From: a virus
DNA: 64,000 nt
Direction: 5' to 3' (one strand)
Virus record (IMG/VR): IMGVR_UViG_3300020370_000002
Location: 18,806-82,805 of that record
Shown here: piece by piece, positions 43,851 through 49,858 of the stretch
Position numbering within the stretch: the first letter of the stretch is position 1
Layout of the letters: every line of letters begins with the position of its first letter
Made by a program: the position numbers and the translations under genes
The notes under the pieces: generated by a model
The model's database searches: none
The model's input: the letters and a program-made list of their open reading frames with translations, nothing else
What the model was told of the DNA's origin: nothing

Positions 43851-44129
43851 TTACAATTCTGTAAGTGTTCTAACGCCTGATTGTCGATTCAGCTCGCAGA
43901 GTATTTTCTGGTTGCCTTCGGGAAAGTATACCATAAACTGCATCTGGAATCCCGCTCCTCGATCTTTTATTTTTTTCAAAAGATAACGCGAAGCTCCGAC
44001 ATATTCTGATTTTACTTCTTGTTTACACAGATTAAATGCTTTATTTTTATCTATTGCTTTGGCATTTACAGGTAGTGCGACTAGTAGGGCTAGGGTTCCT
44101 ATTCCTATTAAGGATAGAACTCGTTTCAT
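43851..44129 (-). CDS. Secreted small protein of 92 residues
   Basis: A clear signal peptide (MKRVLSLIGIGTLALLVALP, cleavage after NAKA) is followed by a mature part with two Cys (FNLCKQEVKSEY, KILCELNRQSG) that could form a disulfide in the periplasm. A GGAG site precedes the ATG. It sits in the lysis operon. Function unknown. Confidence 0.7.
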   Translation of the reverse strand: MKRVLSLIGIGTLALLVALPVNAKAIDKNKAFNLCKQEVKSEYVGASRYLLKKIKDRGAGFQMQFMVYFPEGNQKILCELNRQSGVRTLTEL

Positions 44130-44206
44130 ACTTCTTTTCTCCTTTTATCTTGGCATCGTTGCCAGTTTTGCTACTTTCATTTGCCCAATAAAAATAGCGG
44201 TATGAG

Positions 44207-44368
44207 TCAGAGAGGTACCTCGTCTTCGTCAACGTCAAGATGACCGTTGTCAACGAGGTAGTCTACGGCATGTTGGATTCCGACTCTGCGTCCAACATAC
44301 CAGCAATGTGCTCCACACCCTATTAAACATAGGGAAAACACGACGAAAGCTGCTATCGTAGTTTCCAA
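44207..44368 (-). CDS. Small membrane protein of 53 residues with TTG start
   Basis: The TTG is preceded by AAGGAGAG, a strong ribosome binding site. The protein has one hydrophobic span (IAAFVVFSLCLIGCGAHCWY), which also contains an LIGC lipobox-like end, and an acidic tail (DNGHLDVDEDEVPL). It is the first gene after the minus-strand promoter of the divergent pair. It is therefore an early member of the lysis-ThyX operon. Confidence 0.65.
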   Translation of the reverse strand: METTIAAFVVFSLCLIGCGAHCWYVGRRVGIQHAVDYLVDNGHLDVDEDEVPL

Positions 44369-44408
44369 TTTACTCTCCTTTTGAATTTATAATTTTCAGA
44401 ATGTAGAT

Positions 44409-44437
44409 ATTATACTTCATATGACATAAAATGTCAA
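44409..44437 (-). promoter_or_regulatory. sigma70-type promoter, leftward arm of a divergent pair
   Basis: TTGACA (44437-44432), 17 bp, TATAAT (44414-44409). The leader of about 34 bases ends at a TTG start with a good ribosome binding site. Its -35 is 36 bp from the -35 of the rightward promoter. Confidence 0.85.
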
Positions 44438-44472
44438 GAAAAATTTTTAGAATGTACTTTAAAAAATAATTC

Positions 44473-44501
44473 TTGACATTCGTACTTGTTTTGTGTATAA
44501 T
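44473..44501 (+). promoter_or_regulatory. sigma70-type promoter, rightward arm of a divergent pair
   Basis: TTGACA (44473-44478), 17 bp, TATAAT (44496-44501), preceded by AAAAAATAATTC. The ATG of the HTH gene lies 6 bases later, so the mRNA should be leaderless. Confidence 0.88.
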
Positions 44502-44507
44502 ATCACA

Positions 44508-44693
44508 ATGAGAAAATATATAAAAAGACCTTGGAGCAAGGAAGAAAGGACAGTATTATCACAGTATTACTACTTAAAATCTATAGAAGAAATACAACTA
44601 CTACTTCCTGAACGCACTCCAAATGCAATAAGAAAGCAAGTTTTATACTTAAGAAAACGAGGATGGCGATTTAAGCGTGAAAGTAAAGGTTAG
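44508..44693 (+). CDS. Small HTH (SANT/GcrA-like) protein of 61 residues
   Basis: It starts MRKYIKRPWSKEERTVLSQY, continues SIEEIQLLLPERTPNAIRKQ and ends with a basic tail (YLRKRGWRFKRESKG). This is a single Myb/SANT-like DNA-binding unit. The ATG is at the predicted transcription start and has no ribosome binding site. An upstream in-frame GTG would place the -10 box inside the gene. It heads the operon with bS21 and could autoregulate the divergent promoter region. Confidence 0.75.
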   Translation: MRKYIKRPWSKEERTVLSQYYYLKSIEEIQLLLPERTPNAIRKQVLYLRKRGWRFKRESKG

Positions 44694-44886
44694 AAACAAT
44701 AACATAGAAAATGCAATACGTGTTTTCAAAAAGAAGTGTAGCGAGGTAATATTTGAATACCGAGAAAAAGAATACTACGAAAAGCCCAGTGCAAAACGAC
44801 ACAGAGCTAAGCAGTCTGCTAAAGCAAGAGAACAACGAAGACAGCGAAAAGATGAGATTCTCACCAGAGGAAATAGAAAATTCTAA
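44677..44886 (+). CDS. rpsU: Ribosomal protein bS21 homologue
   Basis: A protein of 69 residues. The start VKVRNNNIENAIRVFKKKC and the segment EYREKEYYEKPSAKRHRAKQ follow bacterial S21 closely (RRFKR-x-C, REFYEKP-x-x-x-R-x-RA-x-x-x-A). bS21 sits on the 30S platform beside the anti-Shine-Dalgarno end of 16S rRNA and affects initiation. Phage copies are known and are thought to replace host S21. The start is GTG, inside the end of the HTH gene (17-base overlap). Confidence 0.88.
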   Translation: MKVKVRNNNIENAIRVFKKKCSEVIFEYREKEYYEKPSAKRHRAKQSAKAREQRRQRKDEILTRGNRKF

Positions 44887-45142
44887 AAGAATATTTAAGT
44901 CTGCTACTCCGAAATACACGGTTGATTGGTACGTTAAGTGGGCTTCTTCAATCATTCTTATTTGTGCAATATCTATCCGATCAGCGCAAATAAGCCCTTT
45001 TATTGACCTCGTACTGTCTTTTATAGGTATGATAGGTTGGACTTATGTGAGTTTAGTATGGAAGGACAGAGCGTTAATACTAGTGAACGGAATAGCAATG
45101 GTACTATTAGGAACAGGACTACTGCGTCATTTCGCGGGATGA
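44852..45142 (+). CDS. Membrane protein of 96 residues
   Basis: After MRFSPEEIENSKRIFKSATP come three hydrophobic stretches (SIILICAISI, IDLVLSFIGMIGWTYVSLV, ILVNGIAMVLLGTGLL). I chose the ATG overlapping bS21 by 35 bases; a TTG further upstream would overlap it by 134. I recognise the type from marine phages. Function unknown. A holin-like role is possible because of size and topology. Confidence 0.65.
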   Translation: MRFSPEEIENSKRIFKSATPKYTVDWYVKWASSIILICAISIRSAQISPFIDLVLSFIGMIGWTYVSLVWKDRALILVNGIAMVLLGTGLLRHFAG

Positions 45143-45315
45143 AAAATTTATTTAAACGTCAGAAGAACTGGAAAGACCCAGACCCTGACGAGGTCTCCAT
45201 TGATAACGCCTACAAGACGCGTTGGATATGGTATCACACAATTTTAGCACTAGAGCTACTGATGGTAAATATACTACTCGTAGCGATATTAATAGTGTTA
45301 GCAGTTAAACTTTAG
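45139..45315 (+). CDS. Small membrane protein of 58 residues
   Basis: A cytoplasmic charged N-terminus (MKNLFKRQKNWKDPDPDEVS) is followed by one long membrane segment (LLMVNILLVAILIVLAVKL). The ATG overlaps the upstream stop as ATGA, so it is coupled to the 96-residue membrane protein. The two may form one complex. Confidence 0.65.
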   Translation: MKNLFKRQKNWKDPDPDEVSIDNAYKTRWIWYHTILALELLMVNILLVAILIVLAVKL

Positions 45316-45323
45316 GAGGTATT

Positions 45324-45731
45324 ATGGCAGCTTTTGGAAGCACTAATTTTGAATTAGTTGGAGACTTTATGGAATCAATGGATCAAGACATTCATCTTGA
45401 TCCTGAGTTTCCAGAGGAGCATATTCAAAGGCTTCGAATAAATTTAATAGAAGAAGAACTTGATGAGCTTCAGTTGGCTGTGGACAATCAAGATATGGTT
45501 GAAGTCGCAGACGCACTTACTGATCTTCTGTACGTTGTGTACGGAGCAGGTCATGCGTTCGGAATCGACTTAGATGAATGTTTCTGCGAAGTACACCGAA
45601 GCAATCTGAGTAAACTTGGTCCTGATTTTAAGCCAATAAAAAGGGAAGATGGTAAGGTTCTCAAACCTGACACATACTCCCCTCCAAATCTTAAAATGGT
45701 ACTATTTCAGGACGACTGCTACTCTGAGTAG
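45324..45731 (+). CDS. MazG-like nucleotide pyrophosphohydrolase
   Basis: A protein of 135 residues. The metal motif EEELDEL in helix 1 and EVADALTDLLYVVYG in helix 3 give the E-x-x-E(12-28)E-x-x-D pattern of the all-alpha NTP pyrophosphatases. A conserved tail (SNLSKLGPDFKPIKREDGKV) resembles phosphoribosyl-ATP pyrophosphatase-like phage proteins. It may clean the dNTP pool or lower alarmones. The ribosome binding site AGGAGGT is strong. Its last 13 bases overlap the convergent hydrolase gene. Confidence 0.82.
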   Translation: MAAFGSTNFELVGDFMESMDQDIHLDPEFPEEHIQRLRINLIEEELDELQLAVDNQDMVEVADALTDLLYVVYGAGHAFGIDLDECFCEVHRSNLSKLGPDFKPIKREDGKVLKPDTYSPPNLKMVLFQDDCYSE

Positions 45732-46165
45732 AAATGGTGATCGCCGATTGTCGTTTTATGACTATATGCGTCAGCCCAGTACGGATCTACATTCTTTGCA
45801 TGATACCAATATACGTTATCATCTAATACTGGTGAATCTTTTTTCTTTAACCTTACATATGCAATCATAGTACATAGGTTAAATACTGCTTTTGTTCTTG
45901 GAGTATCGGATTTGCCGTCGCAATACCAGCTAAATTGACAAATCCATTTTCCTCCTGTATTCTTTCGTTGCTTTACTACTTCACAAACTGTACTTGGCCA
46001 CCTCGAATCTCTTACCCGATTCAAAGTTACGTCTGCTACCGCGTACATACCTTGTATCGACTGGTTTCGAGCTTCCCAATAGATGTTTTCTGCTAGACAT
46101 TTTACTTCGTCCGCCATTAAAGAACCACTTGCCATCAATAGAATGGCTACTACTATTCCTTTCAT
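45719..46165 (-). CDS. Cell wall hydrolase, SleB-like
   Basis: A protein of 148 residues with a signal peptide (MKGIVVAILLMASGSLMADE). The hydrolase domain shows CLAENIYWEARNQ, AVADVTLNRV, WPSTVCEVVKQ and QFSWYCDG in order, as in the SleB/CwlJ family. The conserved Glu in the first motif is the likely catalytic residue. Being secreted, it may act from the periplasm, unlike the lysozyme, and is a second lysis or entry-related enzyme. Confidence 0.82.
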   Translation of the reverse strand: MKGIVVAILLMASGSLMADEVKCLAENIYWEARNQSIQGMYAVADVTLNRVRDSRWPSTVCEVVKQRKNTGGKWICQFSWYCDGKSDTPRTKAVFNLCTMIAYVRLKKKDSPVLDDNVYWYHAKNVDPYWADAYSHKTTIGDHHFYSE

Positions 46166-46185
46166 ATTGGAACTCCATTATCATC

Positions 46186-46350
46186 TTAGCCTCTGGCTTT
46201 TGCTGCAATGTGTTCTGCTTCTGTTACACGAGGCGAGTTGGGCTTTCTCTTCGCACGATAACTTCCGTGTGAAACTGTCTTTCTTCCGTTTCTGCGCATC
46301 TTGATGAGTGTTGCTCTACTCCAGCTTTTATCTACTACTTGTTTTGACAT
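46186..46350 (-). CDS. Basic protein of 54 residues
   Basis: An Arg/Lys-rich protein (MSKQVVDKSWSRATLIKMRR, SHGSYRAKRKPNSPRVTEAE). GGAGG lies 8 bases before an ATG that overlaps the upstream stop as TAATG. The coupling and a strong ribosome binding site support it. Nucleic acid binding is likely from its charge. Confidence 0.65.
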   Translation of the reverse strand: MSKQVVDKSWSRATLIKMRRNGRKTVSHGSYRAKRKPNSPRVTEAEHIAAKARG

Positions 46351-46547
46351 TAAAATGCCTCCGATTGTTTGAATGATGTTGTTACTTGCTCTTTCTTCTT
46401 TCTTTCTAACAGCCAGTTGTAAACACTATCTGGCATGTCCATTGTACTTCTACATAGAGCCATTGCTTCTATCCACTTTAGACCATCTTGTTGCATACCA
46501 CCAACAATAATCATCCAGTCGAACTGTTCATTAGTAATCATATCCAC
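46350..46547 (-). CDS. Hypothetical protein of 65 residues
   Basis: It contains ITNEQFDWMIIVGGMQQDGL and MPDSVYNWLLERKKKEQ. The GTG start has AGGAG 5 bases upstream; the ATG two codons later is nearly as likely. It starts 8 bases after the upstream stop. No family is recognised. Confidence 0.55.
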   Translation of the reverse strand: MDMITNEQFDWMIIVGGMQQDGLKWIEAMALCRSTMDMPDSVYNWLLERKKKEQVTTSFKQSEAF

Positions 46548-46555
46548 TTTGTCTC

Positions 46556-46894
46556 CTAACAGTAATAAGGTCGTTCTTCGGGGAAGGCTTTTGCAGGATG
46601 ATCTTCGATTCTTGCTCTCAGATTTGATCGTCCCCATACTCCGCCTACCATTAAAAAGTTGTCATCTCCGTTACCTTCTGGATCTACACCATCGTGCTCT
46701 CCATAACCCATCGAGTACTCACCTTTCATCTTTTGGAAGCGTTTGTTTAGTGCTTCCTGTCTTTCTTGCATTCTCTTGAGGTCTCGATTCAAAAACTTCT
46801 CTGACTCTACTGGAGTTCCAACTGTATACCACCAACCACCTTCTTCTGAGCCGCCATACGCTTGCCCTATTTCATAAATGTTTAGATATTTCAT
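46556..46894 (-). CDS. Conserved phage protein of 112 residues
   Basis: It starts MKYLNIYEIGQAYGGSEEGG and continues WWYTVGTPVESEKFLNR; a central charged coiled coil precedes an acidic, Gly-rich C-terminus (YGEHDGVDPEGNGDDNF). I recognise this type from marine phages. Function unknown. It is coupled to the leaderless upstream gene by overlapping start and stop. Confidence 0.65.
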   Translation of the reverse strand: MKYLNIYEIGQAYGGSEEGGWWYTVGTPVESEKFLNRDLKRMQERQEALNKRFQKMKGEYSMGYGEHDGVDPEGNGDDNFLMVGGVWGRSNLRARIEDHPAKAFPEERPYYC

Positions 46895-47028
46895 GTGTAC
46901 TTTCCCTTATGTTTTCGATAACCACGCTTTCCTCTTTTCTTTCGGTCTACCTCTTTTCTACCGCGAAAGGGGCTGTCCTTATCAAAAAGAATAAAGTGGT
47001 ATGTTGTTCTGTGTCTTTTATTTTTCAT
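46891..47028 (-). CDS. Leaderless basic protein of 45 residues
   Basis: The ATG lies 7 bases after a consensus -10 box, at the predicted transcription start, with no ribosome binding site. The protein is very basic (RKEVDRKKRGKRGYRKHKGK). The start-stop overlap (ACATGA) couples it to the next gene, so it may serve to load ribosomes onto that gene. It was found by following the promoter. Confidence 0.65.
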   Translation of the reverse strand: MKNKRHRTTYHFILFDKDSPFRGRKEVDRKKRGKRGYRKHKGKYT

Positions 47029-47035
47029 ACGAAGT

Positions 47036-47064
47036 ATTATACTCGCAAACACTCCGTATGTCAA
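47036..47064 (-). promoter_or_regulatory. sigma70-type promoter giving a leaderless mRNA
   Basis: TTGACA (47064-47059), 17 bp, TATAAT (47041-47036), 7 bases, ATG. The TAA stop of the PPK2-like gene is in the AAATAATTC element. Confidence 0.85.
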
Positions 47065-47067
47065 GAA

Positions 47068-47670
47068 TTATTTTTTCGCAACTCTAATTATTGTCTTGAG
47101 GGCTGACTTGATTCCCTTCTTTTTGTTGTTGTAATCAAGAACGTGCCATTCACTATCTACTACTCGTTCCTTGAGAAGCGTCATGCTATCGTAGTACGAC
47201 AGTGCATTTTCGTCATTCTCTGAGAACTTCCAGTAGGTGAGAGGAGAGTTTTTTCTGTTGTCTATTCTAGCTCTCTGCTCTTCCTCTGTGATGGACAGCC
47301 ATAGCTTGATAATCTTCACGTCTTGGAAGGATTCCCACATCTTGTAGCCTTGCAAAAACTCTCTGTACTGATCTTCTGTGCACCAGTTGTTGAGTCTCTG
47401 AACCATAGCTCGTGAGTACCAAGACCTGTCATAGAATACGATCTGACCTTTTGCTGGCATCTTTGTTTGCCAATGACCTAGCCAGTTCTCCATAGTTTGT
47501 TTACTTGGCTTTGTTGAAGGGACAACAGAGTACCATGCAGGGGATAAGTATTGGGTCAAAGCTCTAATCGTACTTGACTTTCCAGCCGTGTCTCTGCCTT
47601 CTAATACTACTGCAATGCCTTTGTTGTTGTTTGCTGCGATCTGATTTAGTTTTGCTAATAATTTTTTCAT
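47068..47670 (-). CDS. Polyphosphate kinase 2-like enzyme
   Basis: A protein of 200 residues. Walker A EGRDTAGKSS lies at 24-33. VPSTKPSKQTMENWLGHW fits the PPK2 segment KP-x-x-E-x-x-x-x-Y-x-x-RW. Walker B FYDRSWYSRAMV lies at 79-90, with the family DRSWY box. PPK2 enzymes make nucleoside di- or triphosphates from polyphosphate. It is shorter than usual PPK2 (about 230-300). The ATG is 6 bp after the -10 box with no ribosome binding site, so the mRNA should be leaderless. Confidence 0.8.
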   Translation of the reverse strand: MKKLLAKLNQIAANNNKGIAVVLEGRDTAGKSSTIRALTQYLSPAWYSVVPSTKPSKQTMENWLGHWQTKMPAKGQIVFYDRSWYSRAMVQRLNNWCTEDQYREFLQGYKMWESFQDVKIIKLWLSITEEEQRARIDNRKNSPLTYWKFSENDENALSYYDSMTLLKERVVDSEWHVLDYNNKKKGIKSALKTIIRVAKK

Positions 47671-47676
47671 GTTTGT

Positions 47677-47705
47677 ATTATCTCACCATTTAGCGAGAAT
47701 GTCAA
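47677..47705 (-). promoter_or_regulatory. sigma70-type promoter giving a leaderless PPK2-like mRNA
   Basis: TTGACA (47705-47700), 17 bp, GATAAT (47682-47677), 6 bases, ATG. An AAAATAACG element precedes the -35. Confidence 0.8.
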
Positions 47706-47802
47706 GCGTTATTTTCCATTTACTACAAGAAATATAAAACTTTTTTTCGTTTGCTGAAGCGTGTCCAGAACTATAAGTTTACTACATAGGCAAAAAAATT
47801 AT

Positions 47803-47831
47803 TTGACGTATGCCAAAAAGTGTGATAAAAT
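47803..47831 (+). promoter_or_regulatory. Promoter of the plus-strand structured RNA
   Basis: TTGACG (47803-47808), 17 bp, TAAAAT (47826-47831), preceded by AAAAAAATTA as in the other promoters of the family. No gene follows on this strand. The predicted start is near 47838. Confidence 0.65.
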
Positions 47832-47837
47832 ATATGA

Positions 47838-48255
47838 AAAATCGTAAGATGATTTGATCAATCGACTGTTTTTACAAACCTATGGTGATGAAAATATCTT
47901 GAAATATGTATGCGATTGGAGTGGAATCGGAATTAAGGGAGATTCCATCTCCAAACCCATAAAATTATTGAAGTGATATTGAATCGCCTACATACAAGCA
48001 ATCGTCAATTCGATTGTAATGATTTTCGATCACTTACTTATGACTTCGTAAATTACGATAACCCAATACGGGTTTTTAACCTACTAACGATGTAAGTGGA
48101 AATTCGCCTTAATTTTGCCAAAGTCGCGATGGGTCAAAAGAGATAAAGGACTTTGTGTAATTTTAAGGGATTATTCTTAGGCGATCAACCATCCGATAAG
48201 AATGAAAGGTATAGAGCATACACAGCAGATCGTTACTGCATAGATAAAAATTTTT
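47838..48255 (+). ncRNA. Candidate large structured non-coding RNA
   Basis: No gene is found on either strand here. Perfect pairings are dense: GTATG-CGATT (47908-47917) with AATCG (47982-47986) and CATAC (47991-47995); GGAGAT/ATCTCC (47938, 47947); CAATCG/CGATTG (47999, 48011); CACTTAC/GTAAGTG (48031, 48092) enclosing AACCC/GGGTT; CCTTAA plus AAAGTC with GACTTT plus TTAAGG (48107-48168); and ATTCTTA/TAAGAAT (48173, 48197). A family-type promoter precedes it, and a weak GCAG/CTGC hairpin with a T-run (48250-48257) ends it. It runs against the flanking genes. It matches no RNA family that I can recognise. Confidence 0.65.
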
Positions 48256-48256
48256 T

Positions 48257-48493
48257 TCAAAGTTCCAAGTCCTGATACTTTTCGTACACTTGTTCTCGTT
48301 TTCGGTCTACTACTCCCATATCGAGGGCACCTTTTCGTCTTAGGATATCAATAATTGCAAGGACGTCCCCGATCTCTTCTTCTAATTGTTGATTTTCGAC
48401 CCCGTGGCGACCCCGCTTCAACACTTTACTACATGCTCTCACAACTTCGCCACATTCTTCCATTAGTTTCACGTACAGATTAAACCTATCCAA
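48257..48493 (-). CDS. Small MazG-like nucleotide pyrophosphohydrolase
   Basis: A protein of 78 residues. YVKLMEECGEVVRACSKVLK and LEEEIGDVLAIIDIL give the two metal-binding helices of MazG-type enzymes in minimal form. The TTG start has GGAGG 6 bases before it. It is a second MazG-like gene, distinct from the one at 45324, and may act on a different nucleotide. It ends at the 3' end of the converging RNA region. Confidence 0.78.
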   Translation of the reverse strand: MDRFNLYVKLMEECGEVVRACSKVLKRGRHGVENQQLEEEIGDVLAIIDILRRKGALDMGVVDRKREQVYEKYQDLEL

Positions 48494-48572
48494 AAACTCC
48501 TCCCGCAGATAGCATTAAGACCGCAAGGATTGCCAACCCCGCTGCGACCATTAATTGTTCATAATCTTTCAT
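48486..48572 (-). CDS. Hydrophobic micropeptide of 28 residues
   Basis: It starts MKDYEQLMVAAGLAILAVLM and ends LSAGGVFG, one membrane span. The ATG overlaps the HTH stop as ATGA and the stop overlaps the MazG start. This tight coupling on both sides supports translation. It may be a small membrane toxin or lysis modulator; unknown. Confidence 0.5.
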   Translation of the reverse strand: MKDYEQLMVAAGLAILAVLMLSAGGVFG

Positions 48573-48883
48573 ATAAGTTCCTTAATTGAGGTTTCTAGCT
48601 TCTTTAGTGTTGCTTTCGGTGCTTTCTCCAAACCCAGTAGACTCTCCACTTCAATTCCAAGATCATCAGCGATATTTGAAACGATCTCCACTTTTGTAAC
48701 AGGTAGTTCTCCAGTCTTGGTCTTGTAGATTTCACGTCTGTATACTCCTTCTCTTGATAGCTTGCCGATTATTGACTTAATACTCTTACTCAGCTCTTTA
48801 GCTAAAGCTTCTACTGTTTCCCTATTCGGGTTGTTTTGATAGGCTTCAACTATGTGTTTTGTCTGTTCCTCATTGTAGTTCAT
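48569..48883 (-). CDS. GcrA-like HTH protein, paralogue
   Basis: A protein of 104 residues. The HTH unit (TVEALAKELSKSIKSIIGKL, SREGVY) is followed by a second domain (TKVEIVSNIADDLGIEVESL, LKKLETSI). Both parts match the proteins at 49859 and 52711. It overlaps the upstream gene by 14 bases, with AAAGG before the ATG. It is probably a DNA-binding regulator or architectural protein. Confidence 0.72.
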   Translation of the reverse strand: MNYNEEQTKHIVEAYQNNPNRETVEALAKELSKSIKSIIGKLSREGVYRREIYKTKTGELPVTKVEIVSNIADDLGIEVESLLGLEKAPKATLKKLETSIKELI

Positions 48884-49280
48884 CCATTTTACCTTTCAAA
48901 AATTTTGTTAATGTATCCATAAACTGCTGAACTTCAGCCATTGGATTCTCACTCTTCTTGGCTAATTCTTCAGCAGGAGGCGCTTTATCTAGGGCTATAG
49001 AGATATCTCCCGTATCTCCATCACAGGTGGTTATTACTTGAGTACAGTATTCTAACATTCCTGCGGGGATATTTTCTGCCCCAATCGCAGCCGCATATTG
49101 CATTACAAGATCGTCATATCTAACCTGTAACTCTCCACATTCTTTTTCTAGCTCACGAGAAGCCACAAAGAGTTTTGTTAAATTTTCAAATCTATCTGTA
49201 ATCTGCGCTTGCAAATTATTTATTTCTGCTGCAATAGTTTCAACTTTCCTTTCGATTGGAAACTGTACTACATTGCTCAT
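48870..49280 (-). CDS. Coiled-coil hypothetical protein of 136 residues
   Basis: The N-terminal 60 residues are helical (VETIAAEINNLQAQITDRFE, SRELEKECGELQVRYDDLVM). The middle is acidic and the end amphipathic (VQQFMDTLTKFLKGKMDEL). A GGGAG site precedes the ATG. No family is recognised. Its operon partners are the HTH protein and MazG. Confidence 0.6.
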   Translation of the reverse strand: MSNVVQFPIERKVETIAAEINNLQAQITDRFENLTKLFVASRELEKECGELQVRYDDLVMQYAAAIGAENIPAGMLEYCTQVITTCDGDTGDISIALDKAPPAEELAKKSENPMAEVQQFMDTLTKFLKGKMDELQ

Positions 49281-49425
49281 CTACTTCTCCCTGTATTTCT
49301 TTTACCCACATAGGTATAAATTTCCTGTCAGGATCTCTACTTAAGATCGGACAGGGTATAAACTCTGACTCTTTTCTATTAAAAACGGAGTCACGCACAA
49401 ATGGGTGCTTCGGTTTTCTTAACAT
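49240..49425 (-). CDS. Hypothetical protein of 61 residues
   Basis: It starts MLRKPKHPFVRDSVFNRKES and contains IPMWVKEIQGEVDEQ. I chose the ATG downstream of the predicted transcription start (near 49450); earlier in-frame codons would lie inside the promoter. The ribosome binding site is weak. It overlaps the next gene by 41 bases. Function unknown. Confidence 0.5.
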   Translation of the reverse strand: MLRKPKHPFVRDSVFNRKESEFIPCPILSRDPDRKFIPMWVKEIQGEVDEQCSTVSNRKES

Positions 49426-49456
49426 AAAATTCTCACTTAAAATTTTGAATGTGTAT

Positions 49457-49485
49457 ATTATCTCACGAAATAGCACTTATGTCAA
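49457..49485 (-). promoter_or_regulatory. sigma70-type promoter
   Basis: TTGACA (49485-49480), 17 bp, GATAAT (49462-49457), with AAAATAGTTC before the -35. It lies directly after the terminator of the structured RNA and restarts transcription for the MazG/HTH operon. Confidence 0.8.
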
Positions 49486-49506
49486 GAACTATTTTCGTTC
49501 AGGCAT

Positions 49507-49539
49507 AAAAAAACCGCCGTTAGAGTGCACCAACGGCGG
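49507..49539 (-). terminator. Strong Rho-independent terminator of the minus-strand RNA
   Basis: A perfect 8-bp stem, CCGCCGTT with AACGGCGG, and a 10-base loop are followed on the minus strand by seven T residues. It is the best terminator in the window. Confidence 0.93.
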
Positions 49540-49858
49540 CTGGGAGTGGTTTAAGTTATGTAGCTACTAGAGCCGTCCCGAGGCGTAAGCTCGACCATAA
49601 TTCTCTGGGGGTGTGGTACGAATCCCACCTGACACATTCCGTTCCGTCTGTCAGGCAACGCACCACAACTAGGAATACATGCACTCAGAGCTGTGGCTTT
49701 ATGGTGGGGGCTGCGGCGAGGCACCAGTTTTACCGCGATCTTTACTGTCTTATCACACTATCTAGCTGGGCATGACCCAAGAAGTATTGCGTCCCTGACT
49801 TCCCCCATAAACTGGAGGTCGATTGATTTGCGAGAGGTCGACCAACTCTCGGGTGCGT
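49540..49858 (-). ncRNA. Candidate structured RNA co-transcribed with an HTH gene
   Basis: This segment lies between an HTH stop codon and the terminator, with no plausible gene. Plus-strand coordinates of perfect helices: CGAGAG/CTCTCG (49831, 49846); GAAGT/ACTTC (49781, 49798); TGGG/CCCA (49767, 49776); TGGTG/CACCA (49702, 49722); CCACA/TGTGG (49663, 49692); CCTGACA/TGTCAGG (49628, 49649); GTGG/CCAC (49613, 49625); CGAG/CTCG (49579, 49590) inside AGAG/CTCT (49569, 49603). It is richer in G+C than the phage average. It could be a long structured 3' untranslated region, an sRNA precursor or a decoy. It is not recognised as tmRNA, RNase P RNA or 6S RNA. Confidence 0.6.

Noticed and set aside
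44493-44507. GTG start five codons before the HTH ATG
   Set aside because: This would place the -10 box inside the coding sequence; the ATG sits at the predicted transcription start.
49605-49630. tRNA or tmRNA T-arm in the structured RNA (GGTACGAATCC)
   Set aside because: The loop has A where the invariant pyrimidine belongs, it reads on the strand opposite to the terminator, and no acceptor stem, anticodon or tag sequence was found around it.
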